A DNA stretch of 64,000 nt from Phaeosaccion multiseriatum (taxonomy: Eukaryota; Ochrophyta, other classes), in contig OZ218963.1 of the NCBI GenBank assembly GCA_965112735.1, forward strand, positions 806,001 through 870,000, in the 5' to 3' direction. Made by a program: the position numbers and the translations under genes. Positions 50,717 through 60,684 of the stretch are shown here, in pieces; the first letter of the stretch is position 1, and the number at the start of each line of letters is the position of its first letter. The notes below the pieces were generated by a model. It did not search any database, was not told the DNA's origin, and saw only the letters and a list, made by a program, of their open reading frames with translations.

Positions 50717-53520
50717 AGTGAGGGAGGGAGTGAGTGACTGAGTGAGTGAGTGAGTGAGTGAGGGAGGGAGGGAGGGAGGGAGGGAGGGAGGGAGGGAGGG
50801 AGGGAGGGAGGGAGGGAGGGAGGGAGGGAGGGAGGGAGGGAGGGAGGGAGGGAGGGAGGGAGGGAGGGAGGGAGGGAGGGAGGGAGGAGTGAGTGAGTGA
50901 GTGAGTGAGTGAGTGAGTGAGTGAGTGAGTGAGTGAGTGAGTGAGTGAGTGAGTGAGTGAGTGAGTGAGTGAGTGAGTGAGGGAGTGAGTGAGTGAGTGA
51001 GTGAGTGAGTGAGTGAGTGAGTGAGTGAGTGAGTGAGTGAGTGAGTGAGTGAGTGAGTGAGTGAGTGAGTGAGTGAGTGAGTGAGTGAGTGAGTGAGTGA
51101 GTGAGTGAGTGAGTGAGTGAGTGAGTGAGTGAGTGAGTGAGTGAGTGAGTGAGTGAGTGAGTGAGTGAGTGAGTGAGTGAGTGAGTGAGTGAGTGAGTGA
51201 GTGAGTGAGTGAGTGAGTGAGTGAGTGAGTGAGTGAGTGAGTGAGTGAGTGAGTGAGTGAGTGAGTGAGTGAGTGAGTGAGTGAGTGAGTGAGTGAGTGA
51301 GTGAGTGAGGGAGTGAGTGAGTGAGTGAGTGAGTGAGTGAGTGAGTGAGTGAGTGAGTGAGTGAGTGAGTGAGTGAGTGAGTGAGTGAGTGAGTGAGTGA
51401 GTGAGTGAGTGAGTGAGTGAGTGAGTGAGTGAGTGAGTGAGTGAGTGAGTGAGTGAGTGAGTGAGTGAGTGAGTGAGTGAGTGAGTGAGTGAGTGAGTGA
51501 GTGAGTGAGTGAGTGAGTGAGTGAGTGAGTGAGTGAGTGAGTGAGTGAGTGAGTGAGTGAGTGAGTGAGTGAGTGAGTGAGTGAGTGAGTGAGTGAGTGA
51601 GTGAGTGAGTGAGTGAGTGAGTGAGTGAGTGAGTGAGTGAGTGAGTGAGTGAGTGAGTGAGTGAGTGAGTGAGTGAGTGAGTGAGTGAGTGAGTGAGTGA
51701 GTGAGTGAGTGAGTGAGTGAGTGAGTGAGTGAGTGAGTGAGTGAGTGAGTGAGTGAGTGAGTGAGTGAGTGAGTGAGTGAGTGAGTGAGTGAGTGAGTGA
51801 GTGAGTGAGTGAGTGAGTGGGTGAGTGAGTGAGTGAGTGAGTGAGTGAGTGAGTGAGTGAGTGAGTGAGTGAGTGAGTGAGTGAGTGAGTGAGTGAGTGA
51901 GTGAGTGAGTGAGTGAGTGAGTGAGTGAGTGAGTGAGTGAGTGAGTGAGTGAGTGAGTGAGTGAGTGAGTGAGTGAGTGAGTGAGTGAGTGAGTGAGTGA
52001 GTGAGTGAGTGAGTGAGTGAGTGAGTGAGTGAGTGAGTGAGTGAGTGAGTGAGTGAGTGAGTGAGTGAGTGAGTGAGTGAGTGAGTGAGTGAGTGAGTGA
52101 GTGAGTGAGTGAGTGAGTGAGTGAGTGAGTGAGTGAGGGAGTGAGTGAGTGAGTGAGTGAGTGAGGGAGGGAGGGGGGGAGGGAGGGAGTGAGTGGGTGA
52201 GTGAGTGAGTGAGTGAGTGAGTGAGTTGGTGAGTGAGTGAGTGGGAGTGGGAGTGAGTGAGTGGGTGAGTGAGTGAGTGAGTGAGTGAGTGAGTGAGTGA
52301 GTGAGTGAGTGAGTGAGTGAGTGAGTGAGTGAGTGAGTGAGTGAGTGAGTGAGTGAGTGAGTGAGTGAGTGAGTGAGTGAGTGAGTGAGTGAGTGAGTGA
52401 GTGAGTGAGTGAGTGAGTGAGTGAGTGAGTGAGTGAGTGAGTGAGTGAGTGAGTGAGTGAGTGAGTGAGTGAGTGAGTGAGTGAGTGAGTGAGTGAGTGA
52501 GTGAGTGAGTGAGTGAGTGAGTGAGTGAGTGAGTGAGTGAGTGAGTGAGTGAGTGAGTGAGTGAGTGAGTGAGTGAGTGAGTGAGTGAGTGAGTGAGTGA
52601 GTGAGTGAGTGAGTGAGTGAGTGAGTGAGTGAGTGAGTGAGTGAGTGAGTGAGTGAGTGAGTGAGTGAGTGAGGGGTGAGTGAGTGAGTGAGTGAGTGAG
52701 TGAGTGAGTGAGTGAGTGAGTGAGTGAGTGAGTGAGTGAGTGAGTGAGTGAGTGAGTGAGTGAGTGAGTGAGTGAGTGAGTGAGTGAGTGAGTGAGTGAG
52801 TGAGTGAGTGAGTGAGTGAGTGAGTGAGTGAGTGAGTGAGTGAGTGAGTGAGTGAGTGAGTGAGTGAGTGAGTGAGTGAGTGAGTGAGTGAGTGAGTGAG
52901 TGAGTGAGTGAGTGAGTGAGTGAGTGAGTGAGTGAGTGAGTGAGTGAGGGATACTTGAGTGAGTGAGTGAGTGAGTGAGTGAGTGAGTGAGTGAGTGAGT
53001 GAGTGAGTGAGTGAGTGAGTGAGTGAGTGAGTGAGTGAGTGAGTGAGTGAGTGAGTGAGTGAGTGAGTGAGTGAGTGAGTGAGTGAGTGAGTGAGTGAGT
53101 GAGTGAGTGAGTGAGTGAGTGAGTGAGTGAGTGAGTGAGTGAGTGAGTGAGTGAGTGAGTGAGTGAGTGAGTGAGTGAGTGAGTGAGTGAGTGAGTGAGT
53201 GAGTGAGTGAGTGAGTGAGTGAGTGAGTGAGTGAGTGAGTGAGTGAGTGAGTGAGTGAGTGAGTGAGTGAGTGAGTGAGTGAGTGAGTGAGTGAGTGAGT
53301 GAGTGAGTGAGGGTGTGAGTGAGTGAGTGAGGGTGTGAGTGAGTGAGTGAGTGAGTGAGTGAGTGAGTGAGTGAGTGAGTGAGTGAGTGAGTGAGTGAGT
53401 GAGTGAGTGAGTGAGTGAGTGAGTGAGTGAGTGAGTGAGTGAGTGAGTGAGTGAGTGAGTGAGTGAGTGAGTGAGTGAGTGAGTGAGTGAGGGAGGGAGG
53501 GAGGGAGTGAGTCGAAGTGA
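50717..53520. repeat. 2.8-kb (GTGA)n array with embedded GGGA block
   Basis: About 650 tetranucleotide units. A GGGA block (50760-50885) opens it, and rare interruptions (GGGA, GGTG, a 10-base ATACTTGAGT-like insert at about 52950) mark higher-order positions. It lies between the kinase stop and the homoserine dehydrogenase start, not inside a recognised intron. The minus-strand 1,287-codon open frame (THSL repeats) is only the array read through. Confidence 0.98.
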
Positions 53521-53643
53521 GGGAGGGAGGGAAAGGAGGGAAGTGAGAGAGTGAATTATCAGTTTCAGTGGATTAGGGGAAAAATGAAGGTGCGAGCGAA
53601 CAGGATTCACGAGCATCATCGTAATCGTCGAGGTCGTTGAGAG

Positions 53644-56600
53644 ATGACGCAGTTCCAGCAGCGGCAGCGGCAGCGGCAGCACCAGCAGAGGCGACGATTC
53701 GTTCGGCCCGCAGCCTGCTTGCTTGTAACAGTGGGCTGCCTCGCTCACCCCTCGAGCACCGCGGCCTTCATCCCTGGTGGCGGCACTGCATTATCATCAT
53801 CCACCTTCTCCTCACGCGCACCAGTAGAATCACCGCGAATAGCAGCAGCAGCAGGGTCTCCGAGGCAGTCGTACTCAATGCTCTCCTACGCCTCGTGCCG
53901 CTCTCTCCTGTCTCGCTCAGCACCCTCTAGAAGAGCTTTGCATCAGTTGAGAATGGCCGCAAGGGAAGGAGCAGAGCCGCTTAAAATCGGCTTGTTTGGC
54001 GGGGGGACGGTGGGGGGAGGGCTCTATGAGATCTGCGAGACGCAGAAGAAGGCAGCGTGGGAGGAGCTGGGTTGCCATGCGGAGATCGCCAAGGTGAGTT
54101 GCAGGAGAGGAAAAGGAGCCTTGCATCATCCCTGGAGCGAACTGCACACTCCTAGCGAACGGGCCTTGGGAGGTAGGGGGAGGGACGTTGGACACGAAAG
54201 AATGCGTAACCTTTTCTCACTGACCCTTCCCCCTGCTTTGCAACCTGCTTTGCAATTGTGTGGTGTGCGTGTGGTTAGATTTGCGTGCGTGATGTGGACA
54301 AGCCTCGCGACTTTGAGGTGAAGGCCCACACTTCCTTCACTTCCAAGTAAGTCAGAGAGATAGACTGAGAGGGGGAGAGAGAGAGAGAGAGAGAGAGAGA
54401 CGGAGGGAGAAAGAGAGCCGGGCCGAAAAAGAAAAACCTGTCCTCTTTGGATCCCCATCCAATTGCTTGCTCCTGCTCCACACGCACATCGGCAAGCAGA
54501 CGGAAGGAATCCCGCGTTGAGTCCATCCAGAGGGCGCAGTACCACCAGGGCATACATATATAGGATTTGGGCTTTACTGTTGGAAGAGACTAGTCCACCA
54601 CACATCCCAAACCTCCTTAATCCCCCAACAACAACCGGGTGTCTCTCTTGCCGTCTTCCCTCGCGCCCTGGCAGCTACGATGACATCCTGGAGGACGACA
54701 GTATCAATTGCGTGGTTGAGCTCATGGGAGGAGTCACAGACGCCAAGGTGGGCGGGGTGTAGGGTTATATGGGACCACACACACCCCCACACATACACAC
54801 ACGCTCGCACCACCCCTTCAGCTCTCTGACTCACGCACAGACACACACACACTCCTCTGTCCTGACACCTCCGGTGTCCTGAGACCCTCTTCGACTCTCT
54901 GACTGACTCACTCACATACTCACATACTCGCACCCACACGCACACACACACGCACACACACACGCACGCCACCACCCCGCGGCTCTCTTGACTTTCTGCC
55001 ACACTCACCTACCTACACAGGATGTGGTGTTCAAGGCCATCGCGAAGGGCAAGCACGTGGTCACTGCCAACAAAGCTCTCCTCGCGCAGTACCTGCCGGA
55101 GATCGAGAAGCTCCTGGGGGAGAACCCCGGAGTTCGGTTTGGCTACGAGGCCGCTGTCTGCGGAGGTGCGGGGCATGCAAGGCTTTTGAGGGGAGGGGAG
55201 GAAAGGAAAGGGAGGGGGGGGGGAGGCGAGGGAAGCAAGAGCTTCGTGTGGGTCGTTTTCTGTGGGTCGTTTTCGTGAGCGGTTTGAGTTGAGCTGCTTC
55301 TCCCCCCCTGTGTGTTTCCTCTCTGCCACGCACACCCCGCCCCTCCCTCCCTCCTTCCCTCCCTCCCTCCCTCCCTCCTTCCGTCCCTCCCTCCCTCTCT
55401 TTCTCCCTCCCTCCCTCTCTCCCTCCCTCCCTCCTTCCCTCCCTCCCTCCCTCCCTCCTTCCCTCTCTCCCTCCCTTCCTTCCCTCCCTTCCCTTCCTTC
55501 CCTCCCTCCTTCCCTCCTTCCCTCCCTCCCTCCCCTCCACCCAGGCATTCCCATAATCCACACACTGCAGAATGATTACGTGGGAGACAAGATCAAGAAG
55601 GTGAAGGGCGGTTTCAGTGTCAGTTGAATAGGCCTGCACAATGCGGATTTCAGATGAAACTTACGCCTTGACACAAGTGATAGGGCTGCATCTCTGCCAC
55701 TCTTCCTTCTATATACGTCTGTCAGTACGACCCGAAGATCAATATCGATGCTCGATACGACATATCGACCACGATAACCAATATCCTACACTACCTCGCT
55801 CGCTTGTTTGTGTGTGTGTGTGTGTGTGTCAAAGGTGCGAGGCATCATGAACGGTACCACCAACTTCATGCTCTCAAAGGTGAGTTTCAGTTTCAATTAT
55901 ATCCACCCGAGTCGTACGATACCCAATGTTTGTGTCGTACACAACAAAAGAGAAGGACAGAGAGAGAGAATGAGCGGACCAATCCATAACGAGAACGCGT
56001 GAATGAATGCATGGATGACTCACAGATGGAGGGCGAAGGAGCGGATTACAACGAAGTGCTCAAGGAGGCACAGGACCTGGGCTTTGCGGAAGGTGCGTGC
56101 GGTTGTGCGTGTGTGCTTGTGTGCGTGTGTGCTTGTGTGCGTGTGTGTGTGTGTTTGTGTTAGTGTGGGTGGATGGATGATGAATGTGTGTATATGTGTG
56201 CAAAGAGTCGAGCTGACTCGGCCCGTACCCGACGACCACGGAAGGATTGCGCATTCGGCTCACACGGGCGGGGGGGGGGGCTTGGCCTTAGAGACTGCCC
56301 TTAGTTCCGCAGGAGGGCTTCAGCTGAGCCGTGTATTTCATCTGTTGTCTATTGTCGTCCTCTCGTCCTCTCCACCCTCCCTCCCTCCCTCCCTCACCTC
56401 CCTCCCTCACCTCCCTCCCTCCCTCCCTTCCTTCCTCCCCTCCCTCTCTCCCTGCCTCCCTCCCTCCCCTCCCCTCCGTCCCCCCTTCACCTCCCTCCCT
56501 CCCTCCCTCCCCTCCCTCCCCTCTCTCCCTCCCTCCCTCTCTTCCCTCCCTCCCCTCTCTCCCTCCCTCCCCTCCCTCCCCTCCCTGACCGCCCTCCCTC

Positions 56601-59270
56601 CCTCACCACCCTCCCTCCCTCCCCTGCCTCAGCCGACCCCACCGCCGACGTGGAGGGGCTTGACGTGCAGGCAAAGATCGCCCTGCTGGCCAAGTTGGCC
56701 TACGGAGTCGACGTGCCTGTGGACGAGGTGCCGTGCGAGGGCATTAGCAAAATCACGGCGGTGGACTTTGAGTACGCCAAGGTGAGCAGTTAGTGATACA
56801 GCAGCTATAACAAATGGCATTGGCCAATATGGAACGGCATATTGCGAGACGTGTCAATCCTTCCTCTCCCTGTCCCTTCCTCTTCTGCAGATGATGGGCA
56901 GTACCATCAAGCTTCTCGGCAACGCCATCCTCAGCCAGGACGAGGTACGTGCAACTCAAACCAAACTCAAAGTCCCCCAACGACAACAAACCTGCATTGC
57001 ACTCTGCCTCTGAATTCATCCTCCAGTGAAAGCCATCTGTGGAAGCCGCGACACCATCCCAACCCCCCCCCCTCTCTCTCTCTCCCTCTCTTCCCCCCCG
57101 CTCTCTCCCCTCCTGCCCCCCCCTTCTTGTGTGTGGCTATCGCAGCAAAAGCTGTCGGTGTTTGTGTCGCCAGTTGTTGTCCCCATGGAGGATCCCATTG
57201 CGGCCACGAGGGGTGAGTGAGTCTACCTGTCTGCCTCTCTACCTACCTGTCTGTCCATCTAATCATCTATGTATCTCTCCATTCATCTCTCTCTCTATCT
57301 GCCTACTTACCTACCTACCTACCTACCTACCTACCTACCTACCCACTTGTATCACTCTTCCTACCTGTCTGTCTATCTATCCATCTGCCTATCTGCCACT
57401 CTGTCTACCTGTCGGTCCATCTATCCATCTATCTGCCGATCTGCCTACGTACTTACGTACGTACCTACCTACCTACCTACCCACTTGTATCACTCTTCAT
57501 ACCTACCTGTCTATCTGTCTACCTACCTGTCTATCTGTCTAACCTACCTGTCTATCTGTCTACCTACCTGTCTATCTGTCTATCTGTCCATCTATCCTAC
57601 TCACCCATCGTACTGCCTTCCTGCGTGTCGTTCTTTTGCTGCCATCTGCCATGCCCATCCTCCCTCCTCCTCCTCCTACTACTACTACTACTACTACTAC
57701 TCCTCCTCCTCCTCATCCCCCTCCCCCTCCTCCTCCTCCTCCTCCTCCTCCTCACGTGCTCAGGCCCCGGCAACATCGTGAGCATCACATCTCATAACCT
57801 CGATGTGTCGTCTTACAGCGGTCCGGGAGCCGGGCGTTTCCCCACCGCCAACTCCGTGGCCAGTGACACGTTTCGAGTGGCCACCAATCAGGTAGCGTAA
57901 CTGTGTGTGTAACTGTGTGTGTAACTGTGTGTAACTGTGTGTAACTGTGTGTAACTGTGTGTGTAACTGTCGATGAATCGCGATGTAGTCGGTGCGATTG
58001 TACACCTTGTACACCCCTTCCCCTTCAGCCTCAACACGTACTGTGCAATGCGAGTGTGTGCGTGTGGGTGAGTGGGTGGGTGGGTGCATGTGTGTGTGCG
58101 CGTGTGTGTGTGCGTGTGTGTGTGCGTGTGTAAATGGTTATCTGACTCCGAGCTCCCTCTACCCTCGTGCCTCCTTCTCCTCCTCCTCCTCCTCCTCCTC
58201 CTCCTCCTCCTTCTCCTCCCCCTCTTTGCGCGGTTGGTTGTCTACCCACCCACCAACAACTTCCTTCCTCTCCAACAGGCCCCCAAGCCGTTCCCCTTCA
58301 CGTCCAAACTGCAACTGGAGCCCAACTACCGGTCGTCCTTCTACACGCGCATCACGTGCAAGGACGAGCTCGGCATCATTAAGCGCGTGGGGGAACTTGC
58401 CGAGAAGAATGACGTGTCCATCCTGGCCATCCATCAGGTTAGGGTGTTGGTGATACAGAGGGAGGGGGGGAGGGGAGGGGACGAGGGAGAGAGGGGGAGG
58501 GAGGGAGGGAGGGAGGGAGGGGAGGGAGGGGAGGAGTGAAGAAGACGGAGGGAAGGAGGAAGGGAGAGCGAATGGACTGGACTGAGTGAGTGAGTGAGTG
58601 AGCGGATCCCTGCTTGCGTATCACTTGTGGCGGCTGTGGCAGCTGTAACGTCGTGGGGGTATGTCATGTCACCTCTACCTCTCTCTGACCTCTCTATAGT
58701 CAGACGCCTCCGTGCCCTGATGTCACCTCTACCTCTCCCAACCCTCTCCCCCTACCATACTGCCTCCCTGCCGTGGTGTGGTGTGCCGTGCCCCTTTGCG
58801 CCGTCTCGTTACCCCCTCCTCATTCCCCTACCATACCGCCTCCCTGCCCTACTCTTACCCTTCCCCACCTTACCCTGTACCCTGTACCGCATACCCTATA
58901 CCCCATACCCCATACCCTATACCTTATACCCTATACCCTATCTTCCTTCCCTATACCCTATACCTTATACCCTATACCCCATCCCTTTCACCCTATACCC
59001 TATACCCTATTACCCCCCCCTTATACCCTATACCCTATACCCCATACCCTATACCGCATACCCCATACCCCATATCCCATACCCTATACCCCATACCCTG
59101 TCCCTCACTCTACCCCACCCCCTGACCAGAACCCCATTGTGGACCGATCCAGCGTGGACTTTGTCGTTACCACGGATCCCTGTCGGCTGAGCCAAATCGC
59201 CTCCTTCTGCGACCACGTGGCAGCAGAGAAGTGGGCTCTGAACAGGCCTTTGTGCTTGAGCATGCTCTAA
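53644..59270 (+). CDS. hom: Plastid-targeted monofunctional homoserine dehydrogenase with C-terminal ACT domain
   Basis: Reduces aspartate semialdehyde to homoserine for Thr and Met synthesis. Thirteen exons: 53644-54093, 54279-54346, 54675-54747, 55021-55165, 55545-55600, 55835-55879, 56026-56092, 56633-56781, 56891-56944, 57146-57212, 57764-57891, 58279-58437, 59130-59270; every phase closes, 533 aa. The N-terminal signal peptide (ACLLVTVGCLAHPSSTA-AFIP) has the A-F junction of complex plastids, followed by a Ser-rich transit peptide. Then come the nucleotide-binding IGLFGGGTVGGGLYEI, VVELMGG, KHVVTANKALLA, the catalytic-domain block YEAAVCGGIPII, VRGIMNGTTNFMLSKMEGEG, EAQDLGFAEADPTADVEGLD, and a C-terminal ACT domain (FYTRITCKDELGIIKRVGEL ... 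DVSILAIHQ), implying feedback control, probably by threonine. No aspartokinase domain is fused. Confidence 0.95.
55325..55540 (+). repeat. CCCT/CCTT tract before homoserine dehydrogenase exon 5
   Basis: About 200 bases of CCCT-type units ending in CCACCCAG, the acceptor. A similar tract at 56370-56630 precedes exon 8. Confidence 0.92.
57225..57600 (+). repeat. CTAC/CTGT tetranucleotide repeats in homoserine dehydrogenase intron 10
   Basis: Blocks of CTAC and CTGT with two copies of an approximately 150-base segment containing CTACCCACTTGTATCACTCT (57340 and 57478). Confidence 0.9.
58868..59105 (+). repeat. TATACCC-rich minisatellite in homoserine dehydrogenase intron 12
   Basis: Degenerate CCCTATACCCCATACC units. 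The complementary motif GGGTATAGGGTAT is the core of the minisatellites at 7917-7965 and 42462-42905. Confidence 0.92.
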
Positions 59271-60037
59271 GCAAGCAGCGCCTCACTGGCTGACTGGCTG
59301 ACTGGCTGACTGCTCCACGCCGCTGTAGGGGAGAGGGGAGGGGAGGGGAGGGGTGGCAGGCAGTGGAGGGGCGAGAGGAGAGGCCTTCTTGCGGCGCTGG
59401 CGGTGGGGTCTGATTGGGGGGGTGATTGGCCGTCCTTCCCTTGACTTAGAGTTGTTGTGTGCCATTTCGTTGTGGAATGGTAAGTAAACAATTGGAAGGT
59501 TTTTAGGTGAGCTTTTTGTGGGAGGAAAGGGAGGATTTGGCATATCTTCAGAGAGGTAAGATAGAGAGAGAGGAAAGATAGAGAAGGGGGAGGGGGGGCG
59601 GAGGATGCGTACACAAGAAAGTGAAGGTTACCTTACATTACACCTACACGGAACCGGCGCTTGCCTTTGGGTCAGGGTACTTACTGTACGCGCATCGTAA
59701 AAAAAAAAAAAAAAAGAAAAAAAAGGGAGAGTGCTGCTGCGCTCTCACGCCTTGCTTGTCTCACCTTTACATTTTTCTCCGCCTCCTTTGTTATTATTAA
59801 CTTGATAGGAATCACCTAAGAAACTGAAAGTGTGATTGTTGTGTGAGAGAGAGCAAGGGTACTTCAAGTAAACATTACTTTAAGCATGGAGAGAGAGAGA
59901 CAGTGTCTCCAGGGCCCAGGGCCCTCGAGGGGCCGGCCGGCGGTTTCACCCCACCTCTTCGGAGTGAAGGGTTGTCATAAGTCATTAAAAGGCAGCGGAC
60001 CTCTACTCCGCAATAAACCTATTGATGACCGGTTTTG
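59271..60037. other. Spacer between homoserine dehydrogenase and the recombinase element
   Basis: Contains a near-pure A run (59698-59725), four tandem CTGACTGG units (59288-59310) and no recognisable gene. A short + strand frame at 59886-60095 shows no family features. Confidence 0.5.
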
Positions 60038-60650
60038 GTGGGGCGAGATGCCCCACTCGGTGAAAGTGGGTATTTTTAGTACCCAATTTTTTTAAAAGTG
60101 GGTATTTTTAGTACAGTACCCAATATGGACCAGTAGGCCCCTCCCCCCCCCCCTCCTTTTTTGTGTGTATATCTCTCCCCTCCTCCTCCAAAATATACTA
60201 CGCTATGATATGACGATTTAATGGTATTACCACGATAGCAATGGTATTCATATTTACAGACACACTTAGTGTCCGTCCTCAATCATGCATGGCTTACAGT
60301 AGTAGTCAAAATCGCCTTCCGCAAAACCCTTGCTGTCGCAAAACTCGACGGTGCACATGTGGTGCACGAGGTTTCCACACGCTCTTTCGGATGGGCAGAG
60401 GAACAGCTTGACTTGCGAGGGCTTAGTACAGCCATACGAGCATGTGAAGGCCATGTCTCCCTCTCTCAAGCCGCCCAACGACGGCGCTGCTGACGCGGCA
60501 GCAGCGGCAGTAGCGGCCGCAGCGGCCGCATCAGAGGCAGCAGCAGAAGCAGCATCAGAAGCAGTACCAGTACCAGTACGCTGTTTTTTTTGGGCCCCCC
60601 TTCCCCCACCCCTTCCTCCTCGTCCTCCTCCGGCTCCGCCTCCTCCTGTT

Positions 60651-60684
<34 letters not shown>

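Noticed and set aside
49885-53748. 1,287-codon minus-strand open frame
   Set aside because: It is the GTGA array read as THSL repeats, joined to antisense of the kinase; no non-repeat protein features.
59698-59725. Poly(A) run as a sign of a retroposed gene
   Set aside because: No processed-gene sequence lies upstream and no target duplication was seen.
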